From SG8-40 sp963792855 (GTDB lineage Bacteria; Pseudomonadota; Gammaproteobacteria; Burkholderiales; Eutrophovitaceae), in NCBI GenBank assembly GCA_963792855.1, contig CAWBXZ010000003.1:124001-188000 (forward strand): a DNA stretch of 64,000 nucleotides, read 5' to 3'. The notes beneath the pieces were generated by a model. The model was not told the DNA's origin. It did no database searches and worked only from the letters and a program-made list of their open reading frames with translations. This document shows, piece by piece, positions 9,318 through 17,501 of the stretch (within the stretch, counting starts at the first letter, position 1; each line of letters starts with the position of its first letter). The translations under genes were made by a program, and so were the position numbers.

Positions 9318-9548
9318 ATGAAAACAGGCATTCACCCTGATTACCAGGTCGTCAACGTAACCTGCAGCTGCGGAAATTCATTCAAGACACGCTCGACACT
9401 CAAGCGTGATCTGACGGTGGAAGTGTGTTCGGTCTGCCATCCTTTTTATACGGGAAAACAAAAGATTGTCGACACTGCGGGGCGCGTCGAACGTTTCAAA
9501 CAGAAGTACGCTCGCGCAGGGGTCAAATCAAAGGGCGTGTCCGCATAG
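9318..9548 (+). CDS. rpmE: 50S ribosomal protein L31
   Basis: A 76-residue large-subunit protein. The start at 9318 is preferred because AAAGGA precedes it and the family begins MK-x-x-IHP. It keeps zinc-binding cysteines (CSCG and CSVCHPFYTGKQK), so it is the zinc-containing (C+) form rather than the zinc-independent paralogue made under zinc starvation. It follows rho by 163 bases and ends before a strong intrinsic terminator. Confidence 0.97.
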   Translation: MKTGIHPDYQVVNVTCSCGNSFKTRSTLKRDLTVEVCSVCHPFYTGKQKIVDTAGRVERFKQKYARAGVKSKGVSA

Positions 9549-9576
9549 CACTGGCAGGTTCATCCGGTTCGCAGAA

Positions 9577-9599
9577 GGCAGCTATGGCTGCCTTTTTCG
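9577..9599 (+). terminator. Intrinsic terminator after rpmE
   Basis: GGCAGC (9577-9582) pairs with GCTGCC (9587-9592) across a four-base loop, followed directly by TTTTTCGTTTT. It lies 29 bases after the rpmE stop. Confidence 0.9.
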
Positions 9600-9740
9600 T
9601 TTTCAGTGCGGGCAGGACGCACGGCGTGGGCCGCCTGGCCGGACTGACGAATCTGGCAACGGCGCCAGGATCGCCACCAAGGCCGGCCCAGGCTGCGAAA
9701 CACAGTGCGATAGGTTCTAAAATAGCGGCATGTTGATTCA

Positions 9741-9800
9741 AGCCTGCCCGCGACGGGTATCGTGGGAGACAGACCTCCCTTCGGGCTCGACGGGCGAAGA
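9741..9800 (+). promoter_or_regulatory. Possible structured leader before the glycosyltransferase gene
   Basis: A GGGAG/CTCCC hairpin (9764-9768 with 9775-9779) lies between GCCCG (9746-9750) and two later CGGGC copies (9782-9786, 9791-9795), which could pair alternatively with the first. I recognise no known riboswitch class. The TAAAAT at about 9719 could be a -10 element. Low confidence. Confidence 0.2.
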
Positions 9801-9824
9801 CATGCGGAGCGGAATTTAAACGTC

Positions 9825-11489
9825 ATGTTGCGCCCGGCACACCTCCTGCGAAACGAACGCCTCGCCACCTGGCTCAGTGCCAGTCCGCGAGGCCTTGCCT
9901 TGGCCCTGTGCGCAGCCTGGGTGCTGATTGGACTGGTAGGGCACGACCCCTGGAAATCGGACGAGGCTTACACCTTCGGTGCCGCCTATCGTATGTACGA
10001 AAGTGGCAACTGGCTGGTGCCGAAAATCGGGGATACGCCACTGCTCGAAACGCCGCCTCTGGTCTACCACGGCGCCATTGCGGGCATGATAACCCTGTCT
10101 CCTGCTCTTGCGCTGCACGATGCTGCAAGGCTGTCAGTTGCGCTCTGGTTGACCTTGCTGCTGCTGTTCGTGGGACTCACGGCACGCGAACTGTGGGGCG
10201 GCACCTGCTCGTGGGTCGCGCCGCTGATGCTCATTGGCAGCGCAGGACTACTGGTGCGAAGTCATCAACTGATCAGCGCCGTCCCGCTGCTCGCGGCGCT
10301 GGCAGTCGGGATTTACGGGCTCGCACTCGCACCGAGACGGGCACAACTGGGTGGGATATGGTTTGGCGTCGGGCTTGGCTTCCTGTTTCTGGCACGCGGC
10401 CCACTGGACGTCCTCATGCTCGTTGCAACAGCCATTGGCATGGCAATGGTCTCGCCGCGGTACCGTAATGCACGGTTTTTGAAAAGTGCGGCGATCGCGA
10501 TTGCCGTCGCTGCACCACTGATCGTCGCCTGGCCACTGGCACTGCACTTCCGGCACCCCGACCTGCTGGCGCAATGGCTTGCACAAACCGTACGGGACCT
10601 GCGCGGGCTGTTTGTAACCCAGGAGTACGAAGAGAACCTCTATTTCCTGAGCGTACTGCCCTGGTTCGCCTGGCCAACCTGGCCGTTTGCCTTGTGGTCG
10701 CTTTGGATAGAGGGCAAGCAAGGCCTTTCGAAACGAGAGGTGCAACTGCCTCTGGTTACCTTTGTCGCCATCTTCGCCTATCTGTCTCTCGCCGGGGAAG
10801 CGCGGGATGTAATGGCAATGCCAATGCTCTTGCCACTGGCATTGCTCGCATCGATCGCAATCACCCGACTGCCGCGGGGTGCAATCAACGCCTATTACTG
10901 GTTCAGCATCATGGTAGTCACCGTGTTTTCGCTGGTGGCCTGGGTCTATTTCAGCGCCGCCCAGTTCGGCTTCCCGACGCGGCTTGCCGAACATATTTTC
11001 AGCCTGCAGCCGGAGTACCAGCCGGAAAGGCGAATATTGGCCATACTGGCCGCGATTGCCATCACGCTTGCCTGGTTCGTTCTGGTGTTCAATGTCAAGC
11101 GGTCAGCCGAGCGTCCGTTCATCCTGTGGGCTGCCGGAATCACCGTGGGATGGGCTTTGGCGGTATTTCTTCTGTTCCACTGGATTGACGCACGCAAGAC
11201 CTACCGCTCGATGGTTGCGGAATTAAGCGCCCACATGCCAGATGAGTACGAGTGTGTCATCAGTCAGGATGTCGGCGATGCGCAACGCGCCATGCTCGAT
11301 TACTTTGGCGGCATTGTCACCACCCGCATCTATCGCCGAAGCCCCGAGCAAAGCTGTGACCTCCTGATCACGCAGGACCGCTGGGAGGACGGCAACATCA
11401 TCGATGCACCGTGGCAACTGCTCTGGGAAGGCAGCCGGCCGGGCGATCGGCACGAGCGTTTTCGGCTGTACGAGCGCACAGGAGGCTGA
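9825..11489 (+). CDS. GT39/ArnT-like membrane glycosyltransferase
   Basis: A 554-residue inner-membrane protein with about ten to twelve hydrophobic segments. Its first periplasmic loop (DPWKSDEAYTFGAAYRM) carries the acidic DE pair typical of the GT39/PMT and ArnT families, which move a sugar from an undecaprenyl- or dolichyl-phosphate donor to a lipid or protein. The C-terminal part is a soluble periplasmic domain (DYFGGIVTTRIYRRSPEQSC). I start at the ATG at 9825 because the hydrophobic pattern begins just after it; an earlier in-frame start exists. It stands alone with no arn operon nearby, so the substrate is unknown. Confidence 0.75.
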   Translation: MLRPAHLLRNERLATWLSASPRGLALALCAAWVLIGLVGHDPWKSDEAYTFGAAYRMYESGNWLVPKIGDTPLLETPPLVYHGAIAGMITLSPALALHDAARLSVALWLTLLLLFVGLTARELWGGTCSWVAPLMLIGSAGLLVRSHQLISAVPLLAALAVGIYGLALAPRRAQLGGIWFGVGLGFLFLARGPLDVLMLVATAIGMAMVSPRYRNARFLKSAAIAIAVAAPLIVAWPLALHFRHPDLLAQWLAQTVRDLRGLFVTQEYEENLYFLSVLPWFAWPTWPFALWSLWIEGKQGLSKREVQLPLVTFVAIFAYLSLAGEARDVMAMPMLLPLALLASIAITRLPRGAINAYYWFSIMVVTVFSLVAWVYFSAAQFGFPTRLAEHIFSLQPEYQPERRILAILAAIAITLAWFVLVFNVKRSAERPFILWAAGITVGWALAVFLLFHWIDARKTYRSMVAELSAHMPDEYECVISQDVGDAQRAMLDYFGGIVTTRIYRRSPEQSCDLLITQDRWEDGNIIDAPWQLLWEGSRPGDRHERFRLYERTGG

Positions 11490-11597
11490 GGGCGGTTATC
11501 GGGTTTAGCGCCATTTGAAACCGCGCCGGATTCGAATCGGTGCTGAATTCCGAAACAGGATTGATCTCGAAATGACATTGGCAAGGCATACCACCGC

Positions 11598-12467
11598 ATG
11601 AGTGATTCGCTTCAACGCTTTCTCCTGGAAGGCACACCGGTACGGGGAGAGATCGTACAGCTGGATGCAACATGGCGCGCCGTGCTCGAGCGGCGCGACT
11701 ATCCGCAGCCTCTTGAAGCCTTGCTTGGAGAAATGATGGCTGCCGGCGCCCTGCTCTCGGCAACGCTGAAATTCGAGGGTGCTCTCATCATGCAAATGCA
11801 GGGAGACGGTCCCGTCAGGCTGCTCGTGGTAGAAGCAACCAGCGAGCATACGCTGCGCGCGACCGCCAAATGGGAAGGGGAAGTGCCATCGGGCGGCATC
11901 CGCGAGCTGCTGGGAAATGGAAAGTTTGTCATCACCATTGCACCGGAGTCGGGCAAACAAGCCTATCAGGGGGTCGTTGCGCTTGAAGGAGAAACCGTCG
12001 CGGAAGTGCTCGAACACTACATGGCCAAATCCGAACAACTCGCCACCCGTCTGTGGCTGGCGTCCGATACCGCACGAGCGGGAGGGCTGCTGCTGCAACA
12101 ACTGCCGGGACATCCGGACCATGATCCCGACGCCTGGAACCGCGCCACGATGATCGGTGAAACCATTACCAAACGCGAACTACTGGACTTGCCAGCTCGC
12201 AATATCATCCGCCGGCTATATCATCAAGAAGACATCAGGCTGTTCGAAGAAAGACCGACCGCATTTCGCTGTTCGTGCACGCGCGAGCGGGTGACATCGA
12301 TGCTGCGCTTGCTTGGCAGCGAAGAAGTACGCTCAATTCTGGATGAACAGGGAAAAATCGAGGTCGCGTGTGAATTCTGCGGACGCCAGTACGTGTTCGA
12401 TGCAGTGGATGCCGAGCAGGTGTTTGCAACCGACTTTCAAACATCGGTCGGACAGACGAAACACTGA
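11598..12467 (+). CDS. hslO: Redox-regulated chaperone Hsp33
   Basis: A 289-residue cytoplasmic holdase activated by oxidation. The N-terminal domain matches (ALLGEMMAAGALLSATLKFEG). The C-terminal zinc switch has CxC (RCSCTRERV) and CxxC (CEFCGRQYVF), the four cysteines that release zinc and form disulfides under oxidative stress. hslR follows 75 bases downstream; the two are also adjacent in enterobacteria. Confidence 0.96.
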   Translation: MSDSLQRFLLEGTPVRGEIVQLDATWRAVLERRDYPQPLEALLGEMMAAGALLSATLKFEGALIMQMQGDGPVRLLVVEATSEHTLRATAKWEGEVPSGGIRELLGNGKFVITIAPESGKQAYQGVVALEGETVAEVLEHYMAKSEQLATRLWLASDTARAGGLLLQQLPGHPDHDPDAWNRATMIGETITKRELLDLPARNIIRRLYHQEDIRLFEERPTAFRCSCTRERVTSMLRLLGSEEVRSILDEQGKIEVACEFCGRQYVFDAVDAEQVFATDFQTSVGQTKH

Positions 12468-12542
12468 CACGGAAGCGGCACGAATGCAGGCAGACAAGCC
12501 AATGCTTCAGATGCAGCCAGTTGCGCCGTAACGCATGCAACT

Positions 12543-12974
12543 ATGCGACGAACCTCCATGCGAAGCGAAGCCGTCTTGACGGCTAACGACAAGCCGGTTC
12601 GCCTCGACAAATGGCTGTGGGCTGCCCGTTTCTACAAGACCAGAGCGGTCGCCGCCGATGCGGTGGCGGGCGGCAAGGTCCAGCTCAACGGCGCACGGGT
12701 CAAGCCTGCAAAAACGGTGAAAATTGGCGACAGGCTGCTGGTGCGTACCGGTCCCTACGAGTGGGCTGTGACTGTCGCAGCCGCGTCTGAAAAACGCGGC
12801 CCGGCGAGCGAAGCGCAGAAACTCTACAACGAAAGCGAACAGAGCCGACTGGCTCGCGAGGAAATGGCACTGCAGCGCAAGGCAGAACGTCTCGCGGCGC
12901 CGGCGTTTGCAAAGGGTCGCCCGAGCAAGCGGGACCGGCGCAGAATCATCAAGTTCACCCAGGATAACGACTAG
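12543..12974 (+). CDS. hslR: Hsp15-like S4-domain RNA-binding protein
   Basis: A 143-residue protein with an S4 domain (VRLDKWLWAARFYKTRAVA, then GGKVQLNGARVKPAKTVKIGD) and a basic C-terminal tail (KGRPSKRDRRRIIKF). Hsp15 rescues stalled 50S subunits carrying nascent chains after heat shock. Pairing with hslO supports the assignment. A second ATG at 12558 is an alternative start; neither has a strong ribosome site. Confidence 0.9.
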   Translation: MRRTSMRSEAVLTANDKPVRLDKWLWAARFYKTRAVAADAVAGGKVQLNGARVKPAKTVKIGDRLLVRTGPYEWAVTVAAASEKRGPASEAQKLYNESEQSRLAREEMALQRKAERLAAPAFAKGRPSKRDRRRIIKFTQDND

Positions 12975-13063
12975 GACAGCGCCGGTTTTTCGCGAACCGG
13001 GTGTTTGCGTACCATATATGCGCAATCCGCATGTCCGCAAGCCGTGCAATTGCAGCAGAAACA

Positions 13064-13114
13064 CGATATCTTGCTGTTTATTCGATATTTTACTGTTCAC
13101 GCGATGCAATATCG
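13064..13114 (+). repeat. Tandem 19-bp direct repeat upstream of phaA
   Basis: Two adjacent 19-base copies (13064-13082 and 13083-13101) share 14 positions, beginning CGATAT and containing CTGTT, followed by CGATGCAATATCG. A perfect palindrome TGCAATTGCA lies just before at 13045-13054. The region is AT-richer than its surroundings. Binding sites for a regulator of the downstream thiolase gene are plausible but unproven. Confidence 0.5.
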
Positions 13115-13241
13115 AGGTCGACAACAACGCACCAACGGGCGTAAACTTCTGACGCTTTTTTGTGCCCCGCATGCGGCAACGCAGAGCCCCCTGGTACTGA
13201 CATGTACCTGAAGCCATAACGCACCAGCCAGGAGAATCAAC

Positions 13242-14417
13242 ATGAACGACGTAGTCATTGTCGCTGCACTACGCACGGCGATCGGAAAATTCGGCGGCAC
13301 ACTCGCCAAGACACCTGCACCCGAACTGGGCGCGCACATCGTCAGGGAACTGCTCGCCCGCACCGGCGTGCCCGGCGACCAGGTCTCGGAAGTGATCCTC
13401 GGCCAGGTACTTGCCGCCGGTGCCGGGCAGAACCCCGCGAGACAAGCTGCGATCAAAGCCGGCGTACCGCATATGACCCCCGCCATCACTATCAACAAAG
13501 TGTGCGGCTCAGGCTTGAAAGCGACCCACCTCGCCGCTCAGGCGATCAAGGCAGGCGATGCCGACTGCGTGATCGCAGGGGGACAGGAGAACATGAGTGC
13601 AGCACCGCACGCGCTTTTTGGCGTTCGCGATGGCATTCGCATGGGAGACGGCAAGCTGATCGACACGATGATCGTGGACGGCTTGTGGGACGTTTACAAC
13701 CAGTATCACATGGGTGTTACCGCTGAAAACGTCGCCAGGAAGTGGGGCGTATCACGCGAAGATCAGGACGCGTTTGCCGCCGCCTCACAACAGAAAGCCG
13801 AAGCGGCGCAAAAGGCAAACAGATTCAAGGATGAAATCGCACCATTCACCATCTCCACGCGCAAGGGTGACGTGGTGTTCGACACTGATGAATTTCCGCG
13901 CCACGGCACTACCGCGGAATCTCTTGGCGGCTTGAAGCCGGCATTCCAGAAAGACGGAACGGTCACCGCAGGCAACGCATCGGGCATCAACGATGGTGCC
14001 GCTGCCGTCATGATGATGTCGGCAACCAAGGCGAAAGAACTGGGCCTCACGCCGATCGCGCGCGTCAAGGCCTATTCATCGGCGGGCGTCGATCCAAGCA
14101 TTATGGGTACCGGACCGATCCCGGCGAGCAAGTTGTGCCTGAAGAAAGCGGGCTGGACGGTCGACGATCTCGACCTGCTCGAAATCAACGAGGCGTTTGC
14201 CGCGCAAGCGATCGCGGTAAACCGCGACATGGGATGGGATGTTTCGAAGGTGAACGTCAACGGCGGCGCCATTGCGCTCGGCCATCCGATCGGCGCTTCC
14301 GGGTGCCGGGTTCTGGTGACGCTGTTGCACGAAATGGTCAAGCGTGACGCGAAAAAAGGGCTTGCCTCCCTGTGTATCGGTGGCGGCATGGGTGTGGCAC
14401 TGGCAGTCGAACGCTGA
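13242..14417 (+). CDS. phaA: Acetyl-CoA acetyltransferase PhaA-type
   Basis: A 391-residue biosynthetic thiolase that condenses two acetyl-CoA to acetoacetyl-CoA, the first step of polyhydroxybutyrate synthesis. The nucleophilic cysteine is in NKVCGSGLKA (about residue 88), the histidine in NGGAIALGHPIGASG, and the second cysteine in CIGGGMGVAL. The start has an AGGAGA ribosome site. A second thiolase follows 104 bases later. An ordinary acetoacetyl-CoA thiolase of fatty acid or ketone metabolism cannot be excluded from sequence alone. Confidence 0.9.
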   Translation: MNDVVIVAALRTAIGKFGGTLAKTPAPELGAHIVRELLARTGVPGDQVSEVILGQVLAAGAGQNPARQAAIKAGVPHMTPAITINKVCGSGLKATHLAAQAIKAGDADCVIAGGQENMSAAPHALFGVRDGIRMGDGKLIDTMIVDGLWDVYNQYHMGVTAENVARKWGVSREDQDAFAAASQQKAEAAQKANRFKDEIAPFTISTRKGDVVFDTDEFPRHGTTAESLGGLKPAFQKDGTVTAGNASGINDGAAAVMMMSATKAKELGLTPIARVKAYSSAGVDPSIMGTGPIPASKLCLKKAGWTVDDLDLLEINEAFAAQAIAVNRDMGWDVSKVNVNGGAIALGHPIGASGCRVLVTLLHEMVKRDAKKGLASLCIGGGMGVALAVER

Positions 14418-14521
14418 GTACCAGAGTCGAAAAAGAACACAGGTCAATTGTCCGACTGAAGGGCACATGCCTGCGTGCAATGCACTCGGGCGGCAAACCA
14501 GATAACGGGAGGAATGGGTGA

Positions 14522-15712
14522 ATGAGCAAAGTACGTGAAGTCGTGATTGCATCAGGCGTGCGCACCGCAATCGGGGATTACGGTGGATCACTCAAGGATT
14601 TCGCGCCAACCGATCTGGCCGCGCGGTGTGTGAAAGAGGCATTATCGCGCGCCGGCGTGGCTGGAAACGAGGTCGGTCACGTGGTTTTTGGCAACGTGAT
14701 TCACACGGAATCCAAAGACATGTACCTGTCGCGTGTTGCCTCCATGAATGGCGGCATTCCCAAGGAAGTGCCGGCAATGACGTTGAACCGGCTTTGCGGC
14801 AGCGGATTGCAGGCAATTGTCAGCGCTGCGCAGATCATCGCACTGGGAGACGCCGACATTGCCGTTGCGGGCGGCGCTGAATCCATGAGCCGCTCGAACT
14901 ACTGGCTGCCGACGGCACGCTGGGGAAACAAAATGGGGGATCAGGTGCTCGTCGATGTGATGCTCGGCGCGTTGTCGGACCCGTTCGAAGGTATGCACAT
15001 GGGCGTCACCGCGGAGAACGTGGCTGAAAAATACGGCCTGACGCGGGACGAGCAGGACGCGTTTTCCCTCGAATCTCACCGCCGTGCCGCAAATGCCATT
15101 GCAAACGGGTGGTTTGCCGATCAGATCCTGCCGATCGAGATCAAGGAGCGCAAGGCGACCCGCGTGTTCGCCACCGATGAGCACGTTCGAAGCGACGTTA
15201 CGGAGGAAAATCTGGCCAAGCTGCGCGCCGTGTTCAAGAAAGACGGTACGGTGACTGCCGGCAACGCATCCGGAATCAATGACGGCGCTGCTGCAATGGT
15301 GCTGATGGAGCGCGGAACCGCCGAGAAACGCGGCATACAACCGCTGGCGAGGCTTGTTGCCTACGGGCATGGCGGCGTCGAGCCGGAACTAATGGGGCTG
15401 GGCCCGATACCCGCGGTGAAAATGGCGATGAGCAAGGCCGGATTGAAAGTCGGCGACATGGATATCATTGAATCCAATGAGGCATTTGCGGCACAGGCGT
15501 GTGCCGTCGCCAGGGATCTGGGATTCGACCCGAAGAAAACCAACCCGAACGGTGGCGCGGTTGCACTCGGCCACCCGGTCGGTGCCACCGGCTGCATCAT
15601 CAGCCTCAAGGCGCTGTACGAACTGCAGCGAATCGGCGGCAAGTATGCTCTCGCCACCATGTGTATCGGCGGTGGGCAAGGGATTGCCGCGATCTACGAA
15701 CGTATCGGCTGA
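14522..15712 (+). CDS. bktB: Beta-ketothiolase, BktB-like
   Basis: A 396-residue thiolase close in sequence to Cupriavidus BktB, which accepts propionyl-CoA and makes longer 3-ketoacyl-CoA for copolymer PHA. Characteristic stretches are FGNVIHTESKDMYLSRVA, NRLCGSGLQAIVSAA with the active cysteine, NPNGGAVALGHPVGATG and CIGGGQGIAAIYERIG. The ribosome site is GGGAGGAA. It follows phaA on the same strand and probably shares its transcript. Specificity is inferred by resemblance. Confidence 0.88.
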   Translation: MSKVREVVIASGVRTAIGDYGGSLKDFAPTDLAARCVKEALSRAGVAGNEVGHVVFGNVIHTESKDMYLSRVASMNGGIPKEVPAMTLNRLCGSGLQAIVSAAQIIALGDADIAVAGGAESMSRSNYWLPTARWGNKMGDQVLVDVMLGALSDPFEGMHMGVTAENVAEKYGLTRDEQDAFSLESHRRAANAIANGWFADQILPIEIKERKATRVFATDEHVRSDVTEENLAKLRAVFKKDGTVTAGNASGINDGAAAMVLMERGTAEKRGIQPLARLVAYGHGGVEPELMGLGPIPAVKMAMSKAGLKVGDMDIIESNEAFAAQACAVARDLGFDPKKTNPNGGAVALGHPVGATGCIISLKALYELQRIGGKYALATMCIGGGQGIAAIYERIG

Positions 15713-15764
15713 ACGTCACAGGCAAGCGCGAGCAGTCGCCACAATGCGTTGACCGGGTGGCGCT

Positions 15765-16520
15765 TCACGCAGCTGCCCCATTGGCATCGCCCTGTCTCTC
15801 TCGGATACGCGCCAGCTCGCTCAGGCACAGGCAGGTAAACGCAAGCGCCGAGAAAACCGGAGCGATCAGGTTAATCAGCGGAACAAAGTAAAGCAGTCCT
15901 GTCGCCAGACCAAGAACGAACAAATCCGAGAAGCGCTCGGAGAATACCCGTTGCATCTCCTGCGCATCGGCGTGCTCGGCAAGCGCGTCGTAACGGAAAA
16001 GACGCTGATTCAGATAAGCCGACAGCGCCCAGGGAATCACCACTGCAAGCGGCCCGAGAAACAGCCACAAGGGCAAAGTCGCGATCCACAGCAATCCGAA
16101 CGCGCAAATGGCGACAACGGCATTGACGATGCCGCCGACAAATGTGCCTCCGCTTTTTCGCTCCAGACCCGGAAAGTCGCGCCGCGCCACGTGCGCTACG
16201 AGGATCGGCATCGCGAAAACGGCCGAAATCAGCATTGCGGTTGCCATCGCCGCTGGCGCAATGAGGAAAAGCAGAATCAGCCCGGCAGCAAAGCCGGTGA
16301 ACCGGGCTGGATCCAACCGGGCCATCCATCCGTCGCTGCTGATGTTCAGGAGCAGGGACTCGATACCGGTGGTCCAGCTGTCCCAGAACAACCAGGATAT
16401 CCCCGCCCACAAGAGCAGTGCAGCAAAGGCGGGCAGCAACATGACCACCAGAATTGCCGGATGAAGCATGTTGCGCACCGCATCGCGAAGCGCCAAAATC
16501 GCGTGCCGGTAAGCGCTCAT
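15765..16520 (-). CDS. EI24-domain (CysZ-like) membrane protein
   Basis: A 251-residue inner-membrane protein with about five to six hydrophobic segments and the EI24/CysZ signature features (PILVAHVARRDFP, YLNQRLFRYDALAEHA, GLLYFVPLINLIAPVFSALA). CysZ transports sulfate, but many EI24 proteins without cysteine genes nearby have no known substrate, and none is nearby here. It converges on bktB and diverges from the phasin gene. Confidence 0.8.
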   Translation of the reverse strand: MSAYRHAILALRDAVRNMLHPAILVVMLLPAFAALLLWAGISWLFWDSWTTGIESLLLNISSDGWMARLDPARFTGFAAGLILLFLIAPAAMATAMLISAVFAMPILVAHVARRDFPGLERKSGGTFVGGIVNAVVAICAFGLLWIATLPLWLFLGPLAVVIPWALSAYLNQRLFRYDALAEHADAQEMQRVFSERFSDLFVLGLATGLLYFVPLINLIAPVFSALAFTCLCLSELARIRERQGDANGAAA

Positions 16521-16612
16521 CTGATGAATAAATACATTAACTTATTGTTAAATTGAATAAATAATCTCACAAGCGCCTTCACAATGAGACCAAAAATAGT
16601 GTGCAACAGCTA

Positions 16613-16640
16613 TTGACAACTAACCTCGTAGGGGTATAGT
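16613..16640 (+). promoter_or_regulatory. Canonical sigma-70 promoter of the phasin gene
   Basis: A perfect TTGACA (16613-16618) is followed 16 bases later by TATAGT (16635-16640), about 105 bases before the phasin ATG. The upstream DNA is AT-rich and has a TTAAC/GTTAA inverted repeat at 16537-16551 that may be an operator. High expression fits a granule-coating protein. Confidence 0.8.
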
Positions 16641-16744
16641 ACGGCCCTGTTGGTGCACCGCACAAAAGTCGCGGAAAGCCCATTACCGAATACAGAAGTT
16701 GGCAGTAGATTTGGTTGTTACTTCATTCATATCAGGAGATTGTT

Positions 16745-17281
16745 ATGCCGACAGTTATTGAGCAAATGACAGCAGCACAGAAGGAAAATATCAACACAAC
16801 GGTTGCCCTTGCCGGCATTGCCGCTTCCACCGCCGAAAAAGCCCTGGATCTGAATGTCGCCGCCATCAAGAGCGCGATGAGCACCGCAACCGAGAACGGC
16901 AAGGCGATCGCCGAAGCCAAAGACGTTCAAGGCATCACCGCCATGCAGTCCCAGTTTGCCCAGCCGGCTTTCGAAGCGCTTGCCACCTACCTCAAGGACA
17001 GCTACGAGATCCTGACGGAAGCACAAAATGAATTCGGCAAGATCGTCGAGTCCAAAATGACCGAAGTCAACAAGATTATCGTATCGGGCCTCGACCAGGC
17101 GGAAAAGAACGCCCCGGCCGGGTCTGACATGGCCGTGGCCGCGATGAAATCCGCGATTGCTGCCGCCAATCAAACCTACGATGCTTTTGCCAAGGCAGGC
17201 AAGCAGGTCCAGGAAGTGACCTCCGCCACGGTGAACACCACCGTTCGCCAGGCCCCTGCCAAGAAAAAAGCCGCAGCCTGA
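16745..17281 (+). CDS. Phasin family protein
   Basis: A 178-residue helical, alanine-rich protein of the phasin_2 family that coats polyhydroxyalkanoate granules. Family features are NVAAIKSAMSTATENGKAI, an amphipathic middle (EAQNEFGKIVESKMTEVNK) and a basic tail (QAPAKKKAAA). The ATG at 16745 has an AGGAGA ribosome site. It has its own promoter and a strong terminator, so it is monocistronic. The nearby thiolases support a PHA role. Confidence 0.92.
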   Translation: MPTVIEQMTAAQKENINTTVALAGIAASTAEKALDLNVAAIKSAMSTATENGKAIAEAKDVQGITAMQSQFAQPAFEALATYLKDSYEILTEAQNEFGKIVESKMTEVNKIIVSGLDQAEKNAPAGSDMAVAAMKSAIAAANQTYDAFAKAGKQVQEVTSATVNTTVRQAPAKKKAAA

Positions 17282-17308
17282 TCGACGCAACAAGGTAACA
17301 CCTCAAGA

Positions 17309-17336
17309 GCCCCCGGATTCCTCCGGGGGCTTTTTT
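17309..17336 (+). terminator. Intrinsic terminator after the phasin gene
   Basis: GCCCCCGGA (17309-17317) pairs perfectly with TCCGGGGGC (17322-17330) across TTCC, then six T. It lies 27 bases after the stop. Confidence 0.95.
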
Positions 17337-17501
17337 GTGCCCGTCGCATTCGCGGCGGCATTCCAGGCTCCACCGGGGCGCCGCCTCCCGCCATCGCAGA
17401 TGCGCCCGGAGCGATTAGAATCAGGCCTCTGAGAACATCAACCCTTCACGCGTCCGCGCGCGCAAGTATGTCTGCCTTCCTGAATCTTCCTTGTTTTGCC
17501 C

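Noticed and set aside
11520..11550. TTCGAATC resembling a tRNA T-arm
   Set aside because: No matching acceptor, anticodon or D-arm sequence can be found around it.
13169..13178. CCGCATGCGG palindrome before phaA as an operator
   Set aside because: Ten-base palindromes are common in GC-rich DNA and nothing else marks this one.
16727..17293. Minus-strand open frame over the phasin gene
   Set aside because: A mirror of the phasin codons; the plus strand has promoter, ribosome site and terminator.
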